The translations under genes and the position numbers were made by a program. A stretch of DNA of 64,000 nt from Anagrus nilaparvatae (Eukaryota; Arthropoda; Insecta; Hymenoptera; Mymaridae). Under the pieces are notes generated by a model. It was not told the DNA's origin. It saw nothing but the letters and a program-made list of their open reading frames with translations, and made no database searches. Below, in pieces: positions 40,701 to 55,700 of the stretch. Within the stretch, counting starts at the first letter, position 1. The number at the start of each line of letters is the position of its first letter. The stretch is taken from positions 16,742,501 through 16,806,500 of the forward strand of contig JAKSXM010000007.1 in the NCBI GenBank assembly GCA_022575985.1, given 5' to 3'.

Positions 40701-43700
40701 TAACATATGTGCCCCAAAAAGCAACATTTTACTTTATTATTGCCAACAATTTCTTTAACAGCATTAATGATTCCTTCTTCCGGGTTGGCGGGGTGTAAAG
40801 GACGATCAGACTGTTCTAAACCTTTGAGGACCACAATATTTGATTTCGACTCAGAAGTAACAGCGCGTGCATTGCACTCTCCTTTTCTCCGACGATTCCA
40901 GTATACTTTTGAATTCCACGACCCAGAATGTTTGTAATATAGGTAATTATCAATACTTAAAAAATTTCCAATTACTTCAACAACCATTTTTTTTAATATA
41001 TTTTTTATGAATTTAAAATGAATTAAAAATTAAAATCTAATAAATAAAATTTGTATATACAAAAAATTTTAATTATTTAAAATTTTAAAGGTTAACAAAA
41101 ATTTAATATTAAAAAATTTTTATAAAAAACAATCACCTAAATAGGTTAACAAAATTTTATTACTTTTGTTTTAATTTTAACGTGAAGTGGGTTAGATAAA
41201 ATTTTTAAATTTTAATTTAAAAATAAAAAAAGAATATTACAGAAATATTTTAAAATTTGTAAAAAAAAGTTTTGGGAAAAATATCCTTTGGGAATCATTT
41301 TTTTTTGGGAAAAATGTCCTTGGGAAAACTTGGTTTGGGAAAAGTGTACTAAAATCGTTCTTTTAGGTTTGGTGTGCAACAATAGTTTTATTAAAAGAAA
41401 TTATTTAGAAACATTAAATACAAAACGACAGATATATCTTATAATAAATATTAAAAAAGGAGGAATCAAACACTGGGATATCTTTATAAATAAGTAAGTT
41501 TCAATTTCTCAGGAATTCCATGATGTCTTTAGCATCTAGAGAGCAAGCACGTAAACTGAACTACTTTTATATTTATATAAGCAATTCTTTTTAAAAATTT
41601 CTTTTGTACAAGGAACGCGCTGTGTGAAGATTCGAGTAGTCATTTATGAAAGAATGGTATAATTTTTGGTATAATCTAAGTTGTTTTCTTATGTTTTAAA
41701 AAACTGGGCTGTCCAAAAAGGAGCAAAAAGGTTTAAAAGTAATTTAGAAAACAAAAAATAAAAAAATGTTTTAACCTAAAACAAAATTCTATCTGAGCAA
41801 CCTTATTATGTACCATCTAACTTTTCATAAAACAATATTTCAACAGTTTTTCAAATAAAAGTTCTTGAACAATCTAGATATACCCCAAAAAATTTTTTTT
41901 TATACTTAACATATTTTTTATTTTTTTATTATTTATATTTTTATTTTTTATCCGATCTGACTTTTGACTTACATAGACATGTACGCATACAGTAGAAATC
42001 GGATTTTTAGCAGTTGGGGGTCGTAAAACGTTTTTAAACGTGAAAAAATAAAATTTCATTTATTATAGAGCGAAGCTCTACCTTAATGGATGCAAAAATC
42101 GACACCTTGTGGGCACGATATCTCAACAACGATCCATCGGATTACTTTCATTTTTTAAAACTGGGTTTCCTTTATTGAGTTGATGGAACCTATAGTTTTT
42201 GGGCCCAATCGGGTATTTTTAAAAGCGACCCGAATAGAATCTGAAGTATGGGCCGATCCGGCCCAGATCTGGGCCAAATCTGGGCCAGATCACGCCGTAT
42301 CTGGGCCGGATCGGCCCATACTTCCGATTCTATTCGGGAAGTTTACTCTTGTATTTTTGCTTCACAGAGGTGAAAAACCTTATAAATGTCAACTCCGCAA
42401 TAAATTTCATAGCTTTTGTATAAACTTTGCATCGAAGAAATATCATAGAAATGCAAAATAACACAAGATACTTATATTTTTAGGCACGATCACCATATGT
42501 ATGCAATACATAGATGAAATCGTGCCTTATAAGTTTGTCAGGTTAAAAAACGGAACAGTATCTAAATTGTCCAATTCGCGGAGGAATTCAGTCCCCAGGT
42601 CATTCTGATACCTCTAAATGCTTATATTGCTTTGGTGTGTGTAGGGATGCATGTTCGAGAAAGTGTAGCCTCAAGATCTCAGAACCTACTCGATAAATCA
42701 AAAATCCCTTAGACCAAATTTTTTGAAATCAGATCTAGTTGCAGGGTGTTCAATTTCAACCTATCTACGATTTCTAAATTAATTTTAAAACTAAAATTTA
42801 TTTTTCTAAAAATGTATCCATATGTTAAAAAGTCTCTATTATCAGAATTTCATTTCAAACTTACTATAAAAAAGTTGGATACTAAAAAAAATCGACTCGT
42901 TGCTTAATGTTTATCAGTTTTGTAAATAGCATAAAAAAGGTATATTTGATGAAGAATAATAAAATTTTCATTTTTTATTTCATATTTTTTTGCATGATTG
43001 TTTTTTAATTTCAAAATAGCGGATGGAGAATTGCAAAAAAAATTACTAAAAAAGTTGCATGAGATTAATTGTTTTTATAAATATTTTTTTCCTAGGTTTT
43101 TAACTAAGACCAAAACATACTTAATTTATATAATAATAATGAAAAATTACCTAAGTATTATCCGTCGTGTGTGACTTCGTTAACTCGTCTATACCGACGC
43201 GTTTCGAGACTCTTGTCTCATCTTCTGGGTAAAACTATTTACACTTTTTTTACACTAACATGACACATAAAACACTTATTGTATTTTAACTATTTTAAAC
43301 TACGTATGTTTAAAATCATTGCGAGTCACACACGACGGATAATACTTAGGTAATTTTTCATTATTATTCTATCCGTGACTTGGATACCAAAAATATGTTT
43401 TTTAATTTATATTTTAAATTTTCCGGTATTTTAATTCTGGAGAGGCATGTCGGGACATTGTAGACATTTATCAGAGCTCAAAATCATGTATACTAACTAA
43501 ACTCATGTAAACGGCAGGTCTTCAATGGTCCGACATGCCCCGTCAGAGCTAAAATACCGAAAAATTTAAAATATAAATTAAGTATGTTTTGGTCTAATCT
43601 AAAAATCTAGTCTATTCCGGGGTGTCATAATTTCAGTTTTTTTTTTTTCAAAAATCGGTCAACTTTTTCTAGAACATGCGACCAAACAAATTAGAATACA

Positions 43701-46700
43701 AAAGCAGGTATGCTTTGATTTTGAAATACGCGATCTGAGGTACAAAGTAGCTGAGAAGTAGAGGACATGAAATCAGCAATAACTACCCCATTTTAAGGTT
43801 TTTTGCAATATTTTGGAAGCAGAGCTAAAATTATCTAATTAACTGCCTCTTTTGAAGAAAGGGTAAGCAAATATTGGGATTCAATAATTACAAGCTCTAA
43901 TTGGGCTATAAGACTAATTATAGGACGTGAAAACTAAACCTCTAAAACGGACTAGTTATAATACATAAATGATAAGCCTTGAATCGAAAATATTCTAAGT
44001 CCTTCAACTAGAATTATTAGAAGTCTCTAATAATAAAACTCTCTCCCGGATTATTTTAAGTCCCTAAACTTGAATTTTTCAAAGTTTTTAAAAGTAAATT
44101 ATTCTCAGTCACTAAATAGAAATTATTTTAAGTCCCTAACCCCGGATTATTCTAAGTGCCGAAATTGAAATTCGTCTAAGTACCATTGTACGTCCCCCCC
44201 TTAAATCAGACACATTTAACCCCACTTGATTTTCAGATTCACAGGTTACCCCTCCTTATAAACATGTTCAGTTTACTGACTGTTATAAAGAAGAGAATTT
44301 AAAATAAATAATTAAAAAGGTAAAATATTTTGCAAACAAATAATTCTAAAGGACAAATAAAGAATTTTTAGAAAAAAGCTTTTAGAAAATTGTTAAGACC
44401 TATAAAACTTATTTTTATCTAAAATTGCAATTTTTTAGATAATTTAAAAATTAATCATTTTGGGCTAAAAAGACCATTTGGTCTTGTAATTTGTTATGTA
44501 ACATTGAGAAAATCAGCGATAAAAAATTGCGGTATCCAAAGCTTGACAAGTGACTTTAATACCAAAAAATTGTGACCAACAAGAAGTGTTTTTGTTAACT
44601 AACTAATTGAAAAGCAATATTACCAAAAACTATTTAATAGGCTTGTGCAAAATATTTTTATGCCTAGAAGCTTATTTGGGGTTTTTTTTTCAATATATTA
44701 ATGAAAGTTATTTGTCATTTGGTTTCCTAAAGACACCGAAAAATCTACCCTCTTTTTGCAAATTTGTTAACTTTTTGCATAAGAGAACTTAAGCAAATTT
44801 TTTTCTTGCAAAATCTTTGTTATTACATGGTCTTCCGGTTCTGGACATGGTATTTTTAAAGTCATATGATAAAATTAAATTCATAGGTTACCATTATCAA
44901 TGGAACATCTGCCTATGTCGCGTTCACTTATACTATGATTTAATAGTTAATACCAACCATTTAATTTTTTTTTAGTCATTTTACTTTAAAAATAACACGT
45001 CCAGCACCCAAAGACCCTGTATATGCCTTTTTTAGGATTAAAAAAAAAACTGTCCCCACTCCTATATAATTCCTCTGTTTTTTTATTTATTAAATAAATA
45101 TGTTAAAAAAAGACATTTTTCATACCGCAGAAGTTATGAAAAGTCTGAAAAATAAAATGTAATACAATTTTAACATGGAACATGTACTTTTTAATGAAAA
45201 ATTGATATTTCATCCTTATATTAGCTAAAACTACCCTCAAAAGGGGCGTTTTTGCTATATTCAAACTTTCTACATTCTGACTAGGTCCAAAGGGCTCTCC
45301 TTTTGGGGGTAGTTTTAGCTACTATAAGGGTGAAATATTAATTTTTCATTAAAAAATCCATGAAATTCGTTTTCAGCGACCCGAAAAACCCTTGTGGACC
45401 TAATATTAACGCAAAAAGTGCAGAAACAGCAAAAACTCCTCTTTTAGGGGGTAGTTTTCGGTAATTTAGCGGTGATATATTAATTATTCATAAAAAAATC
45501 CATGAAATTCCTTTTCAGCGACCCAAAAAACCCTTGTTGACCAAATCTAACCAAAAAAAGTGCGAAAATAGCGAAAACACCCCTTTTCGGGAGTAGTTTT
45601 AACTAATTTAGGGGTTAAATATTAATATTAACTTATAAAATCATCAAGATTTTTAATTAGCGACCCAAAAAACCCTTGGAAACCTATTCTTGGATGAATC
45701 TATTGACTCAGAAGGTGATGACATCAAAAATACCCCATTTTGGGGGTAGTTTTTCAAATTTAAGGGTGAAGCGCCATTTTCTTTACCAAATGACCCCGAT
45801 TTTCGTGTTCAGCGTCCCAAAAAACCTATTCTAGATCAAATCTCGTATTCGCAACCGTAAGTGAAGGCAAACCCGTATTTTGACTGGAGTATTTTATCTT
45901 ACTCTGGAGATAGTTTTCAACCCCAATAATTAGCTCTTCTAATATTCCTTTATTGATACAGAATAAAATATTTAATGCAATATTTAATTATTCTTATAAC
46001 GTGGCACTTATTAATTTGATCATTAGTTCCAAAATATTGTGAAAAAACCCATAAGATAGAAAGTTTCTGCTGTATTTTCCTATTTTTTAACCCAATAGGA
46101 CCCCAAATTCGGATTCAGCGACATACAAAACCTACAGAAGACTTTTTCTTTCTCTGGTTGACGAATTCGGAAACCGTTACACCTCATTCTGACTTGTGTA
46201 ATATTATTTTGGTAATTATTTAAATTGAGGGGTATTAGAGTTCAGAGAAATTTTTTTTTTAATGAATTATGGAAAATGTACGTAATAACAAAATTCCGCA
46301 AACACAAGTTTGGTTGAAATCTTTTCACCAAACAAATAACAAGGTTAAAAAATAAGATGCGGATTTTTGGTGTCCTTTTTGGCAAATATTTAAAAATTCT
46401 AACTATGCTTAACATTTTTTACGTCTTATTCAAACATTATTATTGAATTTAATCCAATCATAACTTAACTAAAATTCCAAAATTGAAAAATTACTGAAAC
46501 TCTTTTCTTGCTTTTTTCTAACATGATCAGCTTCGCTCTACCCGTCTTTGACGGTATCTAGTATTTCATCTATTATCCCTTTTTGAAGTACAAAAATATT
46601 AAATTGGCTACGTAGCCTAAATTACTAAACCCTTTTATCGTTAATTTGAAATTATCTACGCTCGGTTACAATTTGATTATTATTTTGGAGAGAAGAGAAT

Positions 46701-49700
46701 GTTTACCTTTAAAAAGAGTAGCTCGTATATATGTTACCGTTAGAGTCCGCTCTCCCGATAAAGTTAACATTAACCAGTTAAAGTTAACTTTAGCGAAGCG
46801 TTTTCGTTAAAGTCCATGAAGGCGATTAAAATGAATAAAAATATAACATTAGCGGCATCATGTTCGTTAAAGTTAACTTTAACCAATCCTTGTTAGTTAA
46901 AGTCCATGAAAGCGGTTTCAAATAAGAGTTCGAGTTTGTATTATATTTTATATACGACTCTCGCTATAAGGTACTCTCAGGGCTTAGGTTAGGCTCATAA
47001 AGATATTGTGAAACATCTCTATGGTTAGGCTACTCTTTTAAAAATGCATTTATTAGGATCAGTAACCAATCCTAGTTATAAGACACCCCAAGGGTTAGGT
47101 TAGGCTATTTTTTTTTAAAGGCATTGTCACAGTATTGTTTACAAATTTGTGCATGGGTTCTTAAGTTCACCTTGCCCTAATTCTAGGGAATGCCTTACTG
47201 CGTGAAAATGCCTTAAAAAAAAAAATAGCCTAACCTAACCCTAGGGGCGTGTTATAACTAGAATTGATTACTGGTCCCAAGAAATGCATTTTTAAAAAAG
47301 TAGCCTAACCTAAATCCTTGGATGCCTTATAGCCAGAGTCGTATATAATATATTATAATACAAACAGGCCAGCCGTGGCCGAGTGGATTAAGGCGCGCGA
47401 CCTATAGTGTATATACTATATTATAAGTATATTCATGTGGGTCGTGGGTTCGAATCCCACTCGATGACTTTCAGTTTTTATTTTTCAATTAATTTAAAAA
47501 TTAATTTTCAAGTAAAAACTTTTAAGTTATATTGCGACTTATGGCCCAGGAACTTGTTTCCAGCATAGTATTTAAAAGAAAAATCGAATACTATGAAGAA
47601 AACAAGGCTCCGCGCTATGCTAACAGAGGTTTTCTGCAGTTTCCTCTGAGCCAGACGAATGTCAGCATAGTTCCCATAAGATCTGAAGACGGCTGCGGAC
47701 GCATTTATCCCCTCATTAAAATAGAAATAAGCTCGCAACCATTAATCGCGTAACTACTTCCTCCTGCAAAAACCCATATTAAAATAGATTAAAAAACAGT
47801 TTTCTGAAAGGAACGATCAGTATATTGTAACATAGACGATATACCGGCTTCCCTAAGAAATAAAAACATTAAAACAGTGCAGAAGGTTGTGGATGCATGG
47901 TGTGGTTGTTGTGAGTCTCTGCAAGACAATCCAAAAAGGGATTAAAGTGCGGAGGATAAACAATAATAAATATATTATAATACAAATTTTTTTTAGTATG
48001 CTAAACCGCTTTCATGGACTTTAACTGACAAGGATTGGTTAAAGTTAACTTTATCGTATACACACCCGTTAATGTTGTATTTTTATTCATTTTAATCGTC
48101 TTCGTGGACTTTAACGAAAACGCTTCGCTAAATTTAACTTTAACTGGTTAATGTTAACATTATCGGGAGAGCGAACTTTAACGGTAACATATACATTCGA
48201 TTTTTGACAAGAGAATAAACTGAATGAAAAGTCGTCCTTTCATCTACCAAGTATAGTAATCGAGAAGTTTTTGAAAGAAACTTTTTCTGGTAAAATTCGA
48301 TTGGCCTTTTACTTCAAGCAAATGTCAAGAAGTTAATTTTTTTATTTTTTAACTTTTTCTTTATATATAATTTTGTACAAAAATTTTATTTTTCGTATTC
48401 GTTAAATTCTTTTGTGCTTGATATTCATTGATTACATATAAATAACAATTTTATTATAACTTAATAATTACGATACTTGTAAGGATATTAACTCAATACC
48501 TTCAGACTAGAAAGATTCAGAACTTTTTTTTGAAGTCTAGAAGCTTATAAATTATTTTTAGAGCAAAAATAACATAACACCTCTTTACAGAATCTCTAAT
48601 TAAATATATAATGACTACACAATTTAAAAAATTTTAGTATAAAAATAAAATAATAATAATATACATTAAATTTGATAGCTGGTCAATTTCATATAAAAAA
48701 AGAACTAAATTATTAAACCCAATGCAGTTGAAATAATTAAAAATTGAATTTTTTATAAGAAAGTTTCTTTCACAATTTTAATTTCATACTAAGTATATAT
48801 ATATCCTTTCGTCTATTTTCTTTATTCCGGATTTCGAAAAAAAAGAAAGCTAATAAACTAACAGTCAAGTCTTTTAATTAAATTAAGTTTTAATGAACTG
48901 AGATAAAATTGGATAATATTGAATTTTTAATAAATAAAGTGCATTGTCTCATAAAATTATTAAAAAATAAGAAAGAAATAATTTAATACTTTGAAAAACT
49001 TATAGAAAATTTTTTATGAATGAGTTTTAAGAAATATATATAATGTATGTATAATAGATGTATATTAGATTGTCAACGATTGAAAAATTTTTATTACTTA
49101 ACGCTTCTGGTAAAAAAATTTTATATTTTCTAAAAAGTTAAGATTTCTAATATATGTGGAATAAATTTTCAGTTTAATGAGAGTTCGTGCATTGTTGGTT
49201 CCATTTTGAATTAGTTTGATCTTCTAATATTTTAGGGTCATTATATTTTTAGGAAATGAAAACTTTTAAGAAACATCCTAACATACACCTATGGGTATAT
49301 TCATTAATTTTCATGCAAAACTGGGATTACACGCATATCACCGATTGGATTTAAAATTTCAGATGATTCGGAGTCATTAAAAAGTCCACAAGCCATCTTT
49401 TTAGCCATCTAGAATAGTATGGGGACAAGTTATGACTTTTGATTCCTCCTTTTTTATTATTTTACTAAAAATGGCCTATTTTAACACATTTTCAAAATTC
49501 CGTCATCAAATTATGTACGTGCGGTTAGTCACATTTTTTGGTATAAGATTCATGCAATTATGCAATTATGCAATCATTTTTACCTATCATAAATGGACGG
49601 ATTTTTTATCGTATAAAAAAAAATTTATTTAAAATATCTTGATGTACTTAGTTGAAGTACTTAAAAGTGATTATAAATATTTTACAATTTAGTAAATTTT

Positions 49701-52700
49701 ATTAATTTTTGGTGAATGGTCTCTTATTTTTTACGATAATGGAAAACCCATAAAAAATTGATAAAAAAATTTATACGATTGATCGTGAAACTATTCATGC
49801 ATAAAATATTCGTTAATATTCTATGTAAACCATATTTATGATTTATTTGATGACGTTAGAATATTTTATTTCAAAAGTAAAATAACTAGAAATATGATTA
49901 ATAATAAAATGCATTTATAGCCAAGTTTCCTGTGTTATAAAAAAACTTCAAAGCTGAGGTTTTTACAAAAATGAATTTTTTTCACCCCAAATAGGTATAT
50001 TGGTCCGCTAAAACCGATTTTCAAAAATTAAGTTAGAAGGGTTGTAACGCTTTTATTTTTACCCTTTCAACTCTTAAAATTTAATTTTTCTTAAAAACCG
50101 ATTTTTTTTTATTTTTATGAGATATAATAGGTGGTTTCGTCAAAAACTATGTTAGAGGAGTTTAATTCCTTTATTTTTACCCATTCACCATTGCAATGTA
50201 ATTTTAATTGAAAAAATTTAAATTAAAAATTTAATTTTAAACTTAAATTTTTTTTATTTTTAAGGGACGTGCAAAGATTTTGGGCTGCTGAATCCGGATT
50301 TAACGTTAAAAATGAAATTCTAGGGGTGCAACAGCCTTATTTTTCGACAGGAAAAATATTTAGCACCAACACTTTGGCGCTCTTGATAACGAATACTACT
50401 ATCCTTAAAAAACCGCATTTTTTTTAAATACGCTAAGAAATTAGTATGAAAAAAAACAAATAAATAATAATAATACCATAAATTTCAGATCTACGTAGCT
50501 TAAGGAGTAGGTAAAAAAATTATACCATAATCCTTAAACCTATATAGCCTAAGGCAGTGATATGTTTAAAATCAAAAATTATTACCTACAAGCCTTACAG
50601 CTGCATAGCCTAAACAACTCTTGTATAAATTAGAAAATTATACTACAAGCTGTATATTTATCTACGGTGGGCAAAAATATTTTAAAGGAAAGAAAAAAGA
50701 ATTTCCGTCAAAATTTAAAACTTATTTTTAGTCTATAATTTTAATTAATTCGTATTAGGCTTTTTATATAATTCATGAATAAATAACACGTTTTGGAAAA
50801 CTCTCCCCTATTACAACGCCCAAGTACATCAGTTTTTAAGAAAAATTAAATTTTAAGGGTTTAAGTTGAAAAAATTTATTTTCGTAGAATCGTAGAGTGG
50901 GTTAACAAGGAAAACTCAATAATTGTGTATAAGTATTTAATGACATAATTCCATTCTTAGAAACAATTTTATATATAGTTATGTATTAAGTTATGAAAAT
51001 AGGTGCTTAGGTAACAAGGAAAGAAAGTTCTGCAAATTTTATGTAGTACAAGTACTGCGTGTTTTTAAAAAGAAAGAATATGACGCCAAATATTGTAGAT
51101 TTTTTAAATTATATTTTTTATTGTCTCATAAAATAAGTGCTCAAATGACATGTGTTTAAACCTTTGGTTCTATGGATGATAAATTATTGCGTCACAGCTG
51201 AAACCGGCTGAAATTAACGTATAACTAAACTACGAAACGGAGGACGAGCATCAATAGTTTTCGTTTGTCAATATAAGAAAGAAGGGAAAAGAGAAAAAAA
51301 TTTAATTGATGATAGGCAAGAATAATTTCAGAATTTAATCATTTCTAATATAGTTGGGTAAACAGTGAGCATAAACGGAGATTATTTAATGAAAAATAAA
51401 GCAAAAGTTATATATGAGTCTTTCTGAGCCAAAACAGCAATGGTGGGCAGTTCGGGTCATTGGATTAAGCCTAAAATTTTTCTATGTTTTTACAACATAA
51501 AGATAGGAAACTCCAGAAATTTTTGGCCCTCTTGGTCTTAAACAGCCCGAGTTAAGGCCCATCAAACTCATTAGCTTTACTAGCGTGGTGCTTTTCGAGA
51601 AATGATTAAAAATATGCTTGACAAAAATTCTGATAAAGTAGGTAAATGGGAAAATCCCAGGTAAATTGATTCCTGCCATTTGTTTTCCGGAAAACCCCCG
51701 AAAGTTCAGCTGTATTTTTTTTCTTACTTAACTACTCACATATGAAACGCGGAAAACTTAAAATTTTAAATATTAAAGCTTAAACTATGAAAATTACTCC
51801 ATTCAAATCGCGGTTTAGGGTGTACTTTCACTGGCCAACATGAGATTTGCTCTACTATATGTTTTTTGGGTCGCTGATCATGAAAATCGGGGTCTTTTCC
51901 GGGAGATATTTTCGGAACACCCTTAAATTTGCAAAAACTACCCCCAAAAAGAGGTTTTTTCGATATACTAGCAAACTGAGTTTTTAGACTTATCCAAGAC
52001 TTGGTTCAAGAGGGTTTTTTGGGTCGCTGATCAAGAATTTGAGGTAAATTTTTATGAATAATTAATATTTCACCCTTAAATTTCCAAAAAATACCCCTAA
52101 AAGGGATGTTTTTGCTATTTTTGCACTTTGAGCGACCAAATTAAGTCCATACGGTTTATTTGGGTCGCTTATCAAGAATTTGGGGGAATTTTTTGTGAAT
52201 AATTAATATTTCACCCTTACATAAGTAAAAACAACCCCTAAAAGCAATGTTTGCTATTTTCGCACTTTGAGCGACCAGATTAGGTCCTTACGGGTTACTT
52301 GGGTTGCTGATCAAGAATTTGAGGGATTTTTGTATTAAAAATTAATATTTTACTCTTAAATAAGCAAAATCAATCCCTGAAAAAGGTGAATTTGCAATTT
52401 TTGCACTTTAAACCCCTTTTAGGGAGTAGTTTTTGCAAATTTAAGGGTGTTTCGAAAATATCTCCCGGAAAAGATCCCGATTTTCGTGATCAGCGACTCA
52501 AAAATCATAGAGCAAATCTCATGTTGGCCAGTGAAAATACACCTCCCACCGCGATTCGACTGAAGTAAATTATAAATTTAAAATTTTTAAAACGAGTGTA
52601 CAAAGAAAAAATGTCGCCACAGTACTTGTCATTTTCTCCGAACGTATGCAATATTTTACTTAATACATCAAGTTCAGTTATTACAATAAAACATACAAAA

Positions 52701-55700
52701 TGTCGACACCGTATATGTGTAGACACCCAGGGTCACGGTGCCAGGAAAATTTTCCATTTAATTCATTAAAATTTTCAAAAATTTTTAACAGAAAATAAAA
52801 TATCTTTTAAATATGGAAAAATCTTACTGAGGAAATTGATTTAGCCTGATTCGGCATTAATTTTTACGTATTCAATTAAATTTTTATTCAAAACGAACGT
52901 TTCTCCAAAAAAACTACATTATGCTTAAATAATGCCTAATGGTAAAAATTGTTCTATTTACAAATTTCAATGATTGTTCGTTTACAATTTAAAAGTTTTT
53001 TTTAAATACATTACCTATTATTCATAAATAATTTTTTTACGAAAGTATAACGTATAATTTTTATTTAAATAAATAATGAATTTAAAAAATCAATATTCAA
53101 ATATTAAGAAGAAAAATAAACTTTTATTCAATATGTTCAATAACTGAAAAAGAATTTTTTTTTGCAGAAAATGAATACGGCATTTTTCGTATGCTTCCTG
53201 AGCCTGGCCTCTTTTAATTTAGTTGGAACAACTTACTTAAATTATGTGATTGATCAATGCTTGAAAGAAGTTTAACCAAACTGGGTTATATTGCATTCGG
53301 ATTTTAAAAAGTAGCAACAACAGCTTACAACCAATTTTTTAGCAGCTGATAAGACAAATACCAACTGCAACTATTTATTTGAATAGTCCGCTAACGATTA
53401 TTAAACCTAAAATTCTTGTTATTTATAACCATAATATAACAGCTCCCTTGCATTTTATAATTCTTCAAGAAATGAATTTGATTAAATTTGAACGAAAATT
53501 AGATGCAGCCTTAAATTTAATATCGCAATCTTTATTTTACTTAAAAAAACTAAGATTCTTCTTATAAAGAATCAAATAACCAAATCACCAGAAATCATCT
53601 GTAAGGTGCTTAATCTATCAATTAATTATGGCTTTGTTGACTTTACTATTTTACTTTTAAATCCTCAAAATCCGTTAATTATCTATGGTGAACCATTCTT
53701 TTGGAGAATAGCAGTAGAGAATTTGATACCCAAAAAGAAAATTTTATTATTCCCTGATAAATTAAAAAATATAAATGGATACATTAAGAAAGTTGGAGTA
53801 CATGAAGAAAATTGGCCAAATGATTATAAACAGTATTCTGCAAATTATGAAGCTCTATGTGATTAGAGGGTTCTGTTCATATATGGGCATATCTCACCAA
53901 GTGGTTATATTGCATAGATGAAGGTTTTAATGAAAATCCAGCTTTCTGTTTAAAAAAAAAATTATTGAAATTTATTTAAATATATTTCTTCTCAAGCCTC
54001 AAGAAATTTTTTTGCCTAATTTCTTTAATTATTATGAAATAACAGCCTTGGAATGATTCGAAACCCTAATATTTTGTTGGTAACCTTGCTAAGTTTTTAA
54101 ATTCTTAACATTACAGAGGGAATGCCGTAAAACTATTTGCCTTTTTATAAATACAATGTACAATGTTTCACAATTTGAAAGTGATTTTAGAAAAACTGGT
54201 GCCTCCAATAATTTAGTAGATATCGACATCAAAAGGCTTTGTTGTCGATGCGTAATTTTGGTACTAAAATCACATTTTTTAATGGCACTCGTTCAATTTT
54301 TAAAAAATCTTCGCAAAATCTTTTGTGATTTATGTAAAATGTTATAAGATTTCAGTTCAAAAAAACGGCATAGCTTAATTCAATGCGTTGTATATATAAA
54401 CTGCAGTTTTATATAAACTAATCGTGTAAGAATTACGTATATTTCATTCTTAGAGTTCAAAAAAGATGTTTTTGATTTGAATTTAGTGCTTTAAAAAAAT
54501 AAATAAAATTTTGTAGTTGTAGGTCATACTTAGTGGATCATTAAAATCTATATTTCAAGAAATATACATTTTGAAAAAAATCAAAAACTCTAAAAAAATG
54601 TTTCAAAAATCATAGAAGGCACAACTAAATGATTTAATAAATTATAATAAGATAATGCGATCATATTTTAACCAGTGGCGGATTCAGAAAAGGGCCTAAG
54701 GGGGTGGGGCGCTTAAGCAAAATTTTGTATGTTTTCTTATGAAATTTGTATAAAAAATCAAAATTATGAATAAAAAACATGCATTTTTTGGAGCTCAGGG
54801 GAGAAAATCACCCTTCCCACCCCCCTTTTGATCCACCCATGATTTTAGCAGTAGTCAAATAAAAATTAGGTTTAACGATAAAGAATTTTTAAAACAATTA
54901 TTTAGTAATAGGAAGTTTAAAGACAAATAATTTGAATGCTTTGAGTGATTTTTTGAAACAATCAGGAACTTTTCTTACATATTAAAATTTTATAAAACTG
55001 CAAAAATAAAAATTTTTTTAAAATAATTTTTTAATAACTAATATGTTAACTATATTTTAGACTTTATGTGAGCAATGAGTTAAAGATTCAGGGAGCTTAG
55101 CCTAGCTATACCTGCAGAAGCGTAGCCAGAAATTGGTTTTGGAGGGGGCGATTTAAAATTTTTGGTCAGGCGCCCCAAAAATAGTCTTACGGCGCCCTAA
55201 AATTTTTTTCAAATTAGCCCAAAACTAACACATTCCACAATTGTTCATTTCTGGAGGATTTTTGTCCAAGTTTGCCCTTAATTTAGCCTTTATTCAATGG
55301 TGTATAGTATATGTATATTAGAGTGGACCTAAAATTGCAGTTTTAAAAAAAACTTGGCTTCCCGGGTTTTTTCGTGAAATTTTGGTCATAAAAAGTCTCC
55401 AGCTCCAAGGATTTTGCTTTTACTTTTCAAAAAAGCATGCCTTTAAGCACCTCAATTTTCCCATTTAAATAAAATGGGAATTTTGACTTTCCAGCTTTCT
55501 AATTTTTTACAGCGCTTGCAGAATGTTTTGAAAAGCTGGTATTCGATGGAAAGTACTATTTAAATATATAAAAAACGATACCCAACCTCAAGTAGCTAAA
55601 AAAAATATTTATAAAGCGGTTTTACCGGTAATAAACGTAAAAAAATGCTCCATTTAAATTACATGAAGCTATGCTATTTTAATGGGGATTTTTTTTACAT

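Larger units (their letters stand above)
46728..48192. mobile_element. 1.46 kb foldback element
   Basis: Ends TATGTTACCGTTAGAGTCC and its near complement. Arms 46728-46925 and 47995-48192 mirror each other and repeat the phrase GTTAAAGTTAACTTTA. It contains a second, offset palindrome (46933-47366) and a tRNA-like sequence (47368-47468). An open frame on each strand at about 47508-47753 shows no recognised domain. Confidence 0.75.

Noticed and set aside
46978..47315. TTAGGTTAGG as insect telomere repeat
   Set aside because: Only two units at each place and arranged as part of a palindrome; not a telomere tract.
47508..47753. Overlapping frames on both strands inside the foldback element
   Set aside because: No recognised domain and opposite-strand mirror frames; treated as chance.
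54156..54347. 63-residue frame after the receptor relic as its continuation
   Set aside because: It has no motif of the ligand-binding or channel region and is separated by unrelated sequence; no support.
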